From contig NC_133294.1 in NCBI RefSeq assembly GCF_005239225.2, positions 3,224,001-3,288,000 of the forward strand: a stretch of 64,000 nt of DNA, written 5' to 3'. The DNA is from Populus alba. Taxonomy: Eukaryota > Streptophyta > Magnoliopsida > Malpighiales > Salicaceae. The notes below the pieces were generated by a model, which saw only the letters and a list, made by a program, of their open reading frames with translations, ran no database searches and was not told the DNA's origin. Of the stretch, positions 42,489 through 53,412 are shown piece by piece; the stretch's first letter is position 1; the number at the start of each line of letters is the position of its first letter. The translations under genes were made by a program, and so were the position numbers.

Positions 42489-43825
42489 GAGATCCCATCT
42501 GGTGATCTCCTTTAACCTGGAACCCCATCTGGCGATTCCTTTACCCATAATCAATACAAAAAATGTGTGTATGGTCTCATTATGATGGGTGACCTGCCCG
42601 ATGGAAAAGGGAAAGAGTGGTCTCATTCTTTAGGTGACCTACCCAGAGGGAAGAATGGCCTCATTATTATGGGTGACCTACCCAGGTAAAAAAAAAATGG
42701 AGAATGGTCTCATTCTTATGGGTGACCTACCCAGAGAAATATGGTCTCATTGTGATGGGTGACCTGCCCAAGGAAAAAAGAAGAGTGGTCTTATTGTATG
42801 GGTGACGAACCCGAGAAAAATGATGGTCTCATTGTATGGGTGACGAACCCAAGAAAAATGATGGTCATTGTATGGGTGACCTGCCCAGGAAAAATGATGG
42901 TCTCATTGTATGGGTGACGAACCCAAGAAAAATGATGGTCTCATTGTATGGGTGACCTTCCCAAGAAAAATGATGGTCTCATTGTATGGGTGACCTACCC
43001 AGAAAAATGATGGTCTCATTGTATGGGTGACGAACCCAAGAAAAGTGATGGTCTCATTGTATGGGTGACCTACCCGAGAAAAATGATGGTCTCATTGTAT
43101 GGGTGACGAACCCGAGAAAAATGATGGTCTCATTGTATGGGTGACGAACCCGAGAAAAATGATGGTCTCATTGTATGGGTGACCTACCCGAGAAAAATGA
43201 TGGTCTCATTGTATGGGTGACCTACCCAGAAAAATGATGGTCTCATTGTATGGGTGACCTTCCCAAGAAAAATGATGGTCTCATTGTATGGGTGACCTAC
43301 CCGAGAAAAATAATGGTCTCATTGTATGGGTGACCTACCCAGGGGGAAGAATTCTTAGTAAACTCCATGCTTTTTCTAAGAAATGGTTTCAATATGAGGT
43401 CCCTTCTGGCGACCTTCCTTGATGAATGTCGAAGTACGAGATCCCTTCTGGCGATCTCAAATAACTTGGAATCCCATCTGGCGATTCCTTTTATTCAAAG
43501 CTGAAATATGAGGTCCCTTCTGGCGACCTCCATCGAAATACGAGATCCCTTCTGGCGATCTCCTTTAGCCAAACAACTTGGAATCCTATCTGGCGATTCC
43601 TTTTATACCAAAGCTGAAATTTGAGGTCCCTTCTGGCGACCTCCATTGATGAATATCGAAAACGAGACCCCTTCTGGCGATCTCAAACAACTTGGAATCC
43701 CATCTGGCGATTCCTTTTATTCAAAGCTGAAATATGAGGCCCCTTCTGGCGACCTTCATCGAAATATGAGATCCCTTCTGGCGATCTCCTTTAGCCAAAC
43801 AACTTGGAATCCCATCTGGCGATGC
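42489..43825 (-). repeat. Hairpin-repeat array of element B, split by a minisatellite
   Basis: About 14 units of 21 nt: 42489-42509, 42519-42539, then 43396-43416, 43438-43458, 43468-43488, 43510-43530, 43542-43562, 43580-43600, 43623-43643, 43663-43683, 43694-43714, 43736-43756, 43768-43788 and 43805-43825. On the plus strand the stems rotate regularly through GAGGTC/GACCTC, GAGATC/GATCTC and GGAATC/GATTCC around the loop CCTTCTGGC or CCATCTGGC. It is the same structure as in element A, read on the opposite strand. Confidence 0.85.
42558..43345 (-). repeat. 38-bp minisatellite, about 20 copies
   Basis: Each unit begins TGGTCTCATTGTATGGGTGA and continues with CCTACCC, CGAACCC or CTTCCC variants and an A-rich end, with a modal length of 38 bp. 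The first five copies (42558-42783) are more divergent, and later ones nearly identical. Many units hold GGTC...GACC, so they may derive from a hairpin unit. Tandem repeats in this position are known in Ogre-type elements. Confidence 0.88.
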
Positions 43826-44926
43826 CTTTTTACCGAATGCTATCGATGTCGTTCTTCCTGCTGGCAGGGTTTGAAAACCATTATCTTCTCTTCTTGTTGT
43901 TCTAGAATCATCTCAATGATTCTTTCTTCGTCCATAATCTTGTTGGAATGCGCTAAGATCTCCTCCTGTAACGATCCAAAAAATATATATGCAATGATTT
44001 ATGATTAGATGCAATGCATGCATTTATACCTGGTTTTGAAACATAGGTCCCAGCCTCTTCTTCTAGTTCATGAGACTCCCTCTTAACATGAACTTGCTTT
44101 TGAAGTCGTATGCTGGATTTATCTCTCGTGTTGCCTATCATATTCTTGGAGAAGAAGTCTTTGACTTTCTTCAAGTAGTCCTTTTCTCAAAATGTATGAC
44201 TTGTATTTGCCTCTCTGTCATGCTTTTGTCAAATGCTTTAGCTTGGTTTTCGTAAAACTTTTCATAAAACATCTCGTCTTGCCCCCAGTGTAGGGGTGCG
44301 ATCCTAGTCTAGGTTTTTATATATAGAGAAGAAATTCATTTCGACTCAAAACAAAACCACCAACAAAAAACTCATTAGAGAGTGAAAGGACAATAAATTG
44401 TGTTTTTTTTCAAAAATGCACATTGTTTAGGATTGATAAACTCTATTTTTGTCTTGAAAGAAAATTTACAGGTGATGTATCAATTCATTATGTTATCCAG
44501 AGGTGAGGCTGTATTTCAAGGGTAGCTTTTCTTAAGTTTCATATTAAACCATTTTATGATACTTTATTTGTAACCACTAAACCTTGTTTAAAAAGTGCAT
44601 AATCTCATCATTTATTTAAAGAAAAGGTAGGCTTAAAGACAAACACAAAATCTGGCTGACAATATGAGCTCTGAATGCTCACTAGAGAAAATAAAAGCAA
44701 AGACAAAAGCAAATGACAAAAACATGCTAAGGCAAATAAAGTTGTTTTACATTTTGAAAACTACGAGAAGCTCCTGGGTCCCACCCGTTCTGAAACTTCT
44801 TCTAGTGTGTGGAAAGTCAACCGAGGCAATGCTTCATCTTCCTTCCCCATTTGCGTTTCCTTGTCTTCTCCTTTGATCTCGCCTTCTTCATTATTGACGA
44901 TTCTTGACCAAGGTTTTTCCAACCCT

Positions 44927-46354
44927 TTATCCCCTATCACTTTTGTCATGTGGCGATGGATTTGAACTGATATTGGGTGTATCTTCAAATGACACCCATC
45001 CTATCTTGATGAGCTTCAACAACTTGTTCTTGAAACCATAGCACGTTTCAAGGCAATGCCCGGGAATACCAGCATGGTACTCGCAAGTCAACTCGGGCTT
45101 ATACCAGATGGGGAATGGTGGCTGTAGTGGTAATGTAGGGATAGGAGCTATTTGTCCAATGCTCAATAGTTTGGCATATATGTCCTTCAAAGGCATGGGT
45201 AATGGCGGTAGTTGTTCTGAAACGTATCTTGGGTTTGGTCTTTGGTGGTTGTTTTGGGTGTTTGACTGGCCATTTGCTCGATTAGGGAAAAAAGGTTTGT
45301 TAAAGTTTATGTGGGCCACATGGGAGGTAGGTATTTGTGGGTTATATGAATCCGTTATCTTGTCATTGGACCCACCTTCGAAGTTGTTAACGGGACCCTT
45401 CAATTTTCTTCCGAAAAAACCTTTTGTCTCCAATGGCTCAATTATGCGTCCAGCTTTAATCCCTTGCTCTATTCTTTCCGTTATGCGTACAACATCATAG
45501 AAATGTTGAGAAGAGCTACCCATTAAATGCTCATAGTAGGGTGCCTTGAATGTATTGGCGAACAAAGCCACCATCTCCGTTTCTATCAAAGGGGGTTGCA
45601 CATGCATGGCCTCGTCCCTCCATCTTTGCGCATAAGCCCTTACTGATTCTTGGCTTCTCTTTTCCATTGACATAAGGCTCGTTCGATCTGGAGCAATTTC
45701 CAAATTGAACTTGTATTGCTTAAGGAAAGCCTCAACTAAATCCTTCCATTTCTTGATCTTGGCATTATCCAGCCTCATGTACCAACTTAGCGCCGACCCC
45801 GATAGACTGTCTTGGAAAAAGTAGATCAGTAACTTATCGTCATGAATCACCTCAGCCATCTTATTGCAATAAGATCGAAGGTGAGTGTTTGGGCATTCCA
45901 ACCCAGTGTACTTTATAAACTCCGGTATCCTGAAATCTTTTGGTACCGTGATGTTTGGTACCAAGCATATTTCAGACGCTCGCATGGGGTTAAACCAGTC
46001 ATTTCCCTCGACTGCTCTTAACCTTTCTTCCAAGGCTGATATCTTATCATCGTTCATAAATCCGGTGGACCTATTATCGGAAGGCCCATCTGCTGTGACG
46101 TGAGCTTGAGGGGGCTGAATGGGAATGGCAGGTGCAAAGTGCTGCTCCATCATTGAATCTGCCCCCAAGTTCTGAGATACCCCCGGGACATGAACTGACT
46201 GTGCTCCTATAGGTGGTTGGGTAGACATTCCCTCCCCGTTCTTGGCTCTTAAAAGTTGCTCAAGCAGATTGGTCAATCGAGAAACTTCATTTTTCACAGA
46301 TTCCAACTCGGTCTGGTAGTGCGACTCTAAGTGAGCTCTTTCTTCGTTTTCCAT
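44927..46354 (-). CDS. Element B Gag polyprotein
   Basis: 475 residues. The N-terminus is a heptad-like helix (LESVKNEVSRLTNLLEQLLR). A capsid-like retrotransposon Gag domain spans about residues 150-260, with CNKMAEVIHDDKLLIYFFQD, SGSALSWYMRLDNAKIKKWK and FLKQYKFNLEIAPDRTSL. Near the C-terminus CEYHAGIPGHCLETC is a knuckle with spacing C-x2-H-x5-H-x4-C in place of the usual CCHC, a form I associate with Tat-type Gag. Gag assembles the RNA-containing particle in the cytoplasm. The frame is open, but sequence resembling the continuation lies in another frame (44988-44761), so there may be a frameshift at its end. No protease follows. Confidence 0.85.
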   Translation of the reverse strand: MENEERAHLESHYQTELESVKNEVSRLTNLLEQLLRAKNGEGMSTQPPIGAQSVHVPGVSQNLGADSMMEQHFAPAIPIQPPQAHVTADGPSDNRSTGFMNDDKISALEERLRAVEGNDWFNPMRASEICLVPNITVPKDFRIPEFIKYTGLECPNTHLRSYCNKMAEVIHDDKLLIYFFQDSLSGSALSWYMRLDNAKIKKWKDLVEAFLKQYKFNLEIAPDRTSLMSMEKRSQESVRAYAQRWRDEAMHVQPPLIETEMVALFANTFKAPYYEHLMGSSSQHFYDVVRITERIEQGIKAGRIIEPLETKGFFGRKLKGPVNNFEGGSNDKITDSYNPQIPTSHVAHINFNKPFFPNRANGQSNTQNNHQRPNPRYVSEQLPPLPMPLKDIYAKLLSIGQIAPIPTLPLQPPFPIWYKPELTCEYHAGIPGHCLETCYGFKNKLLKLIKIGWVSFEDTPNISSNPSPHDKSDRG

Positions 46355-46944
46355 TCTTGATCTGGATCGGGTTTGGTGGACTCTGGATGTGGGACCTATG
46401 TTTCACGATCTGGCGATGCATGCATAGATGAATGAGAAAAAAAATGCATGATTGTGATAAAAATGCTTTATTCATTGGGTATGAATGTATGACTTGCAAA
46501 AGATATTATGGAACATACATCCTAAGGATAGGTTCTAGTTCTTCTACGTGAGACATAGGGTAGGTTTACTACTAGGTCTCTAAAAGAGGGTCTCTTGCTG
46601 TTCCAGTGATCACCCTCGTAAAGGCGATATGGAGGTCCAGCAGATAGTGGGATGGCACGTGTATCAATCACTATCAGTCTAAACACTCAGCAAAGAGTTG
46701 GGGTTTACACAAACTTAAGCCTTGACTCAAGTCATAAGGCAAGCTGCTAGTCCCCCACTTAAACTTAGAGTTACATGTGTGTGTCCTCCAAAACATAATA
46801 ATAATAATAAAGTGATGCATGACTATGGCATGTATGATAGAATGTAAAGATATATGCTAAAGCTTTTAAACAAAACATCATAAGAAAACAAAAACCAATA
46901 ACATATAACATAAACAAACAAACAAATCAAGCTTAGTCCTAACA

Positions 46945-46962
46945 TCCCCAGTGGAGTCGCCA
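46945..46962 (-). other. Element B primer-binding site
   Basis: On the minus strand TGGCGACTCCACTGGGGA, three bases from the 5' LTR, identical to element A and tRNA-Arg-like. Confidence 0.8.
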
Positions 46963-46965
46963 TTC

Positions 46966-49474
46966 TGTCACACCCCCCACAAAAATTTATAAATTAAAGA
47001 AGGCACGACATCGGCTGGCGATTTTCGTTGTGTTCTAAGGATTTGGTTCTTTTGGAGTCGCCACCTAGTATTTGGTCACTAGGAACCCTAACTGGTCTTT
47101 CAGAGATTCTAAGGCAAGGGACTGGTTGCGTAAAGGGAAGGTACTAGCACCCCTAATACGCCCTACCTGAGGTAAGCTGCTTGGTGTTTGGTTTGCTCTA
47201 TAGTCTATGGTGTTGGTGTTTTCTAAACCCGTCAACTCGTAAATCGCAAGGAAAAGAGAATAAAAAAAACGAAGAAAATTTTCAACAATTCTTAAAAAAC
47301 AATTACTTTTTCCCGACTCATAAACCGTGGAGAAAAAAATTTAATTTTTGAAATGTTCTCGATCGCAACTAAAGCTTCTTTCAAACATGTGCGTTGATTT
47401 ATTACTCCCGATAATATTTTGGATGTTCGTCCTTTTAAGGATTTCTTCATCCAAACATTAGCGGTGAACAATAACCACAACTTCTCCTCCCAAAATAAGA
47501 TTTTTTATAGTTTTTGGAATATTGGCCAATACCCTTTGGAGTTTTACAAACAGGTTGTAAAATCCACAAATGCAAGAAAATGATTTGTGTTTTAAGAAAT
47601 CCATGCGAAAACACATTTTCAAAAAAAACTTCCAATATTTTTTTATATATAAAAAGAACATTCAAAACATGTTAGTGTATTGGCCGTATGCAACACGCAA
47701 GAAAATATTTTTTTTTTTTGACGAAATCGGGTATTTTTAATACTGAATTTGTATCTCCACAGCATAAAAATACAAACTAATATTAAGTCATTTTTAAAAA
47801 GATGTACAAAAAAATCAATAATATTTTTAAGGAATTTTTAGAATTTTTTTGAAAGCAAAAAAAAAAATTTATCTTTGAAAATTTTCTGGTGTCTCGACTA
47901 AAATCAGATATTTCAAATACTAATTTTATACCTCCATAAAAAAAATACAAAACCCCCTTAAAATATATATATATATATGAAAGGAAAGTAACAACATTTT
48001 TTTTAGATTTTTCAGATTTTTTTATAAATATTTTATATATATATATATATATAACATATACACATATATATTATAATTTATAATAATATATAATATATTA
48101 TAGGGCTGGGCCGGCCCAAATGAATGGGCCAGGCTCAGCCTCAAAAAAGAGACGGGCCGATCTCGGCCCGAATGACATTAGGCCGATCTCGGCCCGAGAA
48201 ACAAACGTGGGCCGATCTCGGCCCGAAAAACTCCTACGGTCTGGGCCAAGACCGGCCCAGACTTGCAAGGCTGGGCCAGCATCGGGCTGGCCCAGCAGAC
48301 CCAGGCCCCAGCGGGGGAAGAATTAATTTTCTTCCCCCGCCTCCTGCATGCAGAATGCATGCAGGAGGCAAACCTGCAGAAGACACAAAAATGGGGAAGA
48401 AAATGTACCTGGCGTGGAGGAGGGGTCGCTGGCGGTGGTGTGGCTCGTGCACGGTGGCTCCGTGCGGCGGCGCTGCGGCTGTTTCCAAGTGTTCGGTTCG
48501 CTCTCTCTCTCTCTCCTCTCTTTCTCCTCTCTCTCCCGATCCTCTCTCCCCTTTTTTCTCTTCGGTTTTCTTCTATATTTATAGGGGCAGAACGGGTGGG
48601 AGACCCATGGTTAGTGCGCCTTCAATCACGCAACGGCTGGTCGACTCTTTCGGCGGTGGTGGGGGCGAGGAGAGAGAGACGCGGCGAGAATTTTCGAAAT
48701 TTTTGCCTTCGGTTCTGCTAAAACGGGGGAAAGGAAGAAGATGAACAGTGTCGTTCAAAACGACACCGTTCTGGTCTTTTTTTTTTTTTTTTTTTTTTTA
48801 TGAAACGGCGTCGTTTTGGGTAAAACGCGCCGTTTCATTTAAATGGCTAAACTTCAAATCAGTCCCTCAAATTCGGTCCCCGCCCCTCTTTGTTGGCCGC
48901 CTTTTTCATTTTGGTCCTTGACCTCTGATTTATGCAATTGAGCCCCTAATTGATCAATAAACTTCCAATTTCTTCAATTAAGCCCCTGAAAACAATTCCA
49001 AACAGACCCCTCTATCTTTGCGCCTTCTCCAAATTGGTCCCTGGTTTCGGATTTTCTTAATTAAGTCCCTAATTGGCCCTTAAACTTCAATATTTATGCA
49101 ATTAAGCCCCTGATTTGACTTAATAAATTCCTAAAAATCATAATTTGGCCCCAGAACTTTAATTTCTTCTAATTAAGCCCAAATTGACTTAAAATCAATT
49201 TTTCTTGCCATCAAATCTTCTATAAATTCAATCAAAAATCCAATTAAGTCCATAAACATTCAAATTTGGGCTTTTCTCCTCAAAATTCAAATTTTCCTTC
49301 TCAATAGGGCTTTCATCCTTCAAGAATATACTGTCAAAAAGTCAATCTTTGTATTTTTAAATTCCTTGACCAATTTTCTGACTTTTTTCCGGGCGCTTCT
49401 GCCTCCGGTTATTTTTCTAACCCTTTTGGCTATTTATTTTATTTTTCAGGGGGACCCAAAAATGGGTTACAACA
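46966..49474 (-). mobile_element. Element B 5' LTR
   Basis: 2509 bp. On the minus strand it starts TGTTGTAACCC at 49474 and ends TGTGACA at 46966. It keeps a good TATA box (TATAAATA at 48583-48576), the AACGG inverted repeat (48800-48838), the palindrome near 48341-48369, three GGCCGATCTCGGCCC repeats and the U5 module (47055-47185). As the 5' LTR it would drive gag transcription in the same direction as TNL-3. Confidence 0.9.
48576..48583 (-). promoter_or_regulatory. Element B LTR TATA box
   Basis: TATAAATA on the minus strand, preceded by CCCC and followed by a GA-rich leader. The equivalent site in the 3' LTR is AATAAATA. Confidence 0.6.
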
Positions 49475-50063
49475 CATCTAACAAACCCAAATGGGATGGA
49501 AGCTCTGGGAGTGCCTCAAGCATTTTGCAATTTCTTAAATATACGTATCTGAGTTGACCAAGACCCTTGATGCTTTCTGGAAAAGAACGAATTGTTGTTC
49601 CACTTAAATCTAGACTCTCCAAGAAGCGTGGCAGTGAAAACAAGGTAAATCTCAACATTTTCCTCGCTAAAAACCTAGAGGGAAAGAACAGCTTCAATGG
49701 AAGAGATGTAAATCATGTAATGTACGATGCACTTGCAACAATTCCATCACTTTGAAGCAAGCTGCGCCCCTGATGATGCTCTAACTCCATATTCAAGATG
49801 TAAAGATTTGAGCAACCATCTAAAACCAGCTCTTGAAGTAAATTCAATCTACTCATTTCTTCTGGAAGCTCCATAAGACCTGAACAATTTCTTAGATTTA
49901 AGATCAACAGTCTTTGTAAATCACCAATAGAATTGTGAATTTGAACCAAACTGATGCAGTCTTCAAGTATTACCTTTTCAAGGGTTGGGAGACCCGAGAA
50001 GTTAGGGGTTCTAATTAGATCACGAGAGTGACGGAGATCAAGAACTTTCAATTTTGGAAGAAA
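49475..50063 (-). pseudogene. TNL-3 LRR exon, 5' part
   Basis: Starts after an acceptor at 50064-50065 with FLPKLKVLDLRHSRDLIRTP and continues through LEKVILEDCISLVQIHNSIG, NLRNCSGLMELPEEMSRLN and SLDLSGTTIRSFPESIKGLG. It ends at 49475 where element B begins. A short insertion near 49705-49712 breaks the frame. This is the upstream half of the exon that resumes at 39745. Confidence 0.88.
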
Positions 50064-50168
50064 CTGTGACAATACATGAATTTAGTTGTTATCAATTGAA
50101 AACGAGAGAGATAGCTATAGAGATAGCTATAGAAACTGTGACAATACATGAATTTAGTTTATACATAC

Positions 50169-50567
50169 CAGTTTGCCTTTCCAAGCATCCACTAGACAAC
50201 TTCTGGATAGATCAAGAACCACAAGCTTCTCCAAGCATACGTGATTTGGTATGGATCTCGAAGACAATCCATGCCAACATAACCATATCAAATTCTTGGG
50301 AAAGTGCTCAAAACTTCCATGAAAATTAGTGTAGTTTAGTTGGAGAAATTTTACATCTGTCATCTTTCTAAAAGCATCCGTGCTGAGGATAGGAAACAAA
50401 CTTGTTTGTAATTTTTCCCTATCAAAAAAATCAGAAAGCCATTGTTGAAAGGAGTTAAGCCTGCGGCGCTTTCGACTTACCATTAAATCAGTACAAACAA
50501 CTTTTGCATAATTATCTTCCATTAATGCATGCATATCAATAGTAAGGCCACGCAATTTTTCAGCATC
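50169..50567 (-). pseudogene. TNL-3 NB/LRR linker exon
   Basis: 133 codons, open, beginning DAEKLRGLTIDMHALMEDNY after the acceptor at 50568-50569 and ending WKGKL before the donor at 50168-50167. It holds AFRKMTDVKFLQLNYTNF and CLEKLVVLDLSRSCL. It is three codons shorter than the TNL-2 exon (KLQTSLFP in place of KLQTGQTSLFP). It is intact but belongs to a broken gene. Confidence 0.85.
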
Positions 50568-50673
50568 CTGCATAATAATATTAAAATTACATGAGAAAGG
50601 AAAGTAAATGAAAGAACATGTTAAGGCACCACAAACCATTTAAGTAGACATGTAAAAAAATTGAGCTACTTAC

Positions 50674-51751
50674 AGTAGTTCCTTTCAAAACGGTAAAAGC
50701 ATCCTCGTGACGCCATATTCTTTGACATTTTGGGGATTCTTGACGAGCAATTTCTCTTCCCATATCTCTTACTAGTTGATGCATCCACTACCTTTTATCA
50801 TTGTTGATTTCAACAAGACATCTATCGATGAGATTGTCAATCCCAAATCTTGCACCTTTATCGAGCCCATCCAGTATCCTGATTGCATCATCCACATCCA
50901 TTCCATTGAAGAAACATGCGATATCAAGGAATAAGTTCTTCAGACAATCACCATCAAGAAAGTCGTAACTTATTCGAAGAACCTTTTGAGCTTCAAAATT
51001 AGGAATCACTTCCAATTGTTGTAATGTGCTTTCCCATATTTCTCTTCCTTTTCCAGACAATGAGGAGCCAATAACTTGAAGAGCTAATGGAAGTCCATTA
51101 CAATGATGTACTATTCTCCAAGAGTCTTCTACAAAATCTTTAACTGGGTAAGCTCTTCCAAAGGCATTCCAACTGAAAAGCTCAAGCGATTTTTTGTTAT
51201 CTAAAGGTTAGACTAGGAATTTGACACACTTGGTATCAATAGCTGAAAACAGACCCTTATTTCTGGTTGTTACAATGATTTTACTTACTCTACAAAGCCA
51301 ATTTTGCATGCCAATGATGTTATTGAATTGGTCCCTTTTGTCCACATCATCTAGAACAATAAGAGTACTTCTGCAACGTAATGCATCCTTAATCTTCAGA
51401 ATTCCTTCATCTTCATCATTTATCTCATCAACAGTCTTTTTTAGGATGTCGGAAAGAAGTTGCCTCTGTAGGCAAACTATATGCTTTGATCTAAAGTTTG
51501 ACAGGAAGCTCTTTCCTTCAAATTTATAAAAGTTCTGGTTAAAAACACTTTTAGCTATGGCTGTCTTTCCAACTCCGCCAATTCCATAGAGTAAAGCCAT
51601 GTCAGCACCATGGGATCCATCTTGCAACCATGAGTTGATATATTGTACTAGAGGATCTCTTCCAATGAAATGAAGGGGGACATGAAATATTTTTTGATCC
51701 AAATGCTTTGAGACATTCTCCACAATAGATTGGACAAATTGTGCCTCGTAA
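50674..51751 (-). pseudogene. TNL-3 NB-ARC exon with two nonsense codons
   Basis: The P-loop GIGGVGKTAIAKSVFNQ, kinase-2 TLIVLDDVDKRDQF and RNBS-D LFLDIACFFNG are present. The frame stops at about 51208 (after DTKCVKFLV, where relatives continue to PLD) and again at about 50787, where a Leu codon before WMHQLVRDMG has become TAG. Both look like single-base changes. The acceptor and donor match the other copies. No full NB-ARC protein can be made. Confidence 0.9.
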
Positions 51752-52082
51752 CTACATCAAAACATAAAGTACAATTTACGATAATTACTAGTCTCTCTCT
51801 AAAGGATAAAAATAGACAACATGTAGCTAAGAAATTAAAGCAGGTTGCATGTCAATGATTGATAGTTAAATTTGTAGGTGCGTTATCACCACCTACTAAA
51901 ACCAAATCATGTTTGGAAAAAAATAAACAAACAAAAAAAAAAAAAGAAATTATAAGTATTTTTTTTTCTTTTATGTTTTCTTATCGGTCTTCCTTTAAAT
52001 ACTTAACTGAAAGAAATTAAGTGTTCACGACCAGCACTCTAGTCTTATGCTTTGTGTAGTTTCATCAAGATATGCAACTTAC

Positions 52083-52579
52083 CCATCTCTTAAATCCATT
52101 CCAGCTAAATCTGCAACTTCCTTCAAAGCAATCCTCCACCCATTCACCCGCTCTATCTCCTCCTTGAAGCGCTTTTCTTGTTCCACAAATGCTGCAGCGA
52201 AGCTCCCTGTTTGATTTCTGACTTCAGATGGATTCACATGGTAGAATACCGGCAAAACTATGGAGCCGACAGTCCTCTTGTGTTCCATGATCTTCACAAG
52301 TTCATCGAGGCACCATCTCGACCGAGCATAGTCTTTGGAGAACACGATTATCGATATTTTCGATTCTTGTATTGCCTTCTGGAGCTCCAACTCTATATTC
52401 TCTCCTCTCCGAATCTCGTCATCATCTCTAAAGTTGTGAAACCCTGCTTGAACCAGGGCCCAGTAGAGGTGATCGGTAAAGTTCTTGCGGGTGTCTTCAC
52501 CTCTAAAACTCAAGAACACTTGATATTTACAATTAGAAAACCGAGAAGAGTAGGATTCTTGATATTTCTCAGCAGCCAT
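52083..52579 (-). pseudogene. TNL-3 TIR exon (open)
   Basis: A complete TIR exon starting at ATG 52577-52579 (MAAEKYQESYSSRFSN), with YQVFLSFRGEDTRKNFTDHL, SKISIIVFSKDYARSRWCLD and VLPVFYHVNPSEVRNQTGSF. It keeps the serine codon that is a stop in TNL-1 and TNL-4, and the conserved Glu of WCLDEL. Because the NB-ARC exon stops early, the most this locus could make is a TIR plus partial NB protein. Truncated TIR-NB proteins can be functional in plants, so residual activity cannot be ruled out. Confidence 0.85.
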
Positions 52580-52978
52580 TTCGAGTCTAGCAAAGATAAG
52601 ACTTTACAAAGATCTGGACAAAAAAAAAGGAATTGCAGGATTAAAGTCGATAGTTCAAGATCGACAGCACACCAATAAGCTGAAGTGTTCATATATTATT
52701 ATCTTACTTTGTCTGTAAGAAAATTTTCAAGTTATTTCCCAGCAATCAACTCCTCCATGCCCTTTCAGAAAAATATGTGTACATATGATAAATTTCTATG
52801 CTGAACCACCAAAATCGGTTGATAAGATCATCAATAATTAGTTTCTAACAGTGAATATATCTAAGTGATTCTCAGTTACAGCAGAGTTACATTCCACAAT
52901 ATAACATAATACTAAAAGAGATAAGAGAGAGAGAGTACCTGTAATCTTCACTTTCCCTTCGCTGATGTTCTCTTGGGT
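52580..52978 (-). promoter_or_regulatory. TNL-3 5' UTR with intron, upstream part truncated
   Basis: The acceptor is at 52614-52615 and the donor at 52938-52937, as in the other copies. The family block breaks at about 52976 inside the 5' UTR exon. Instead of the conserved upstream block there are about 300 bp of AT-rich DNA (52977-53280), and then the end of TNL-4. The native promoter is therefore missing. Confidence 0.65.
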
Positions 52979-53412
52979 ATATGTAGAAAAAAAATTACCA
53001 ATCAAATTTCACTACGTAGAATCAAAACAAAATTAATAATTAAATTTCATTATGTGTTATTTTTATATAAAAAGATGAAATAAAACAGATAAAATAACAT
53101 AAAAAAAATAAATCATTACATATATTTTGGTCAAGATATACACATAAAAATACCATATTTAATATATCTTATTATAAATCCAAGATTTTATAAATAAAAA
53201 TCAATTAATAAAATAATATTATATTACAGAAAAAAAAGAAAGAAAGTGAAAGTCCTGACAAATATTTATAAATAAAAGATCTCATGCTTTCCATGACAAA
53301 GAAAGGAGGAAGATACAAAACTATTTTCATGATAAGCTTTTCAAGAAAAAAGAAAAAAATAAAAAACTATTACAAACCTCTACTTAATGAATCCTAAATT
53401 AATAATTTCATG

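Larger units (their letters stand above)
39746..49474 (-). mobile_element. Element B: gag-only Ogre/Tat-like gypsy retrotransposon
   Basis: On the minus strand: 5' LTR 49474-46966, PBS, leader, gag (46354-44927), repeat arrays, polypurine tract and 3' LTR 42250-39746, with target duplication CATCT. LTR ends match element A (TGTTGTAACCC...GTGTGACA), but the central LTR part differs. No protease, reverse transcriptase or integrase is recognisable between gag and the repeats, so the element needs enzymes from relatives. It runs in the same direction as TNL-3 and splits its LRR exon. Confidence 0.92.

Noticed and set aside
42558..43345. CRISPR-like appearance of regularly spaced repeats
   Set aside because: Units are directly adjacent and variable, with no unique spacers and no cas genes, in a plant retrotransposon. 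It is a minisatellite.
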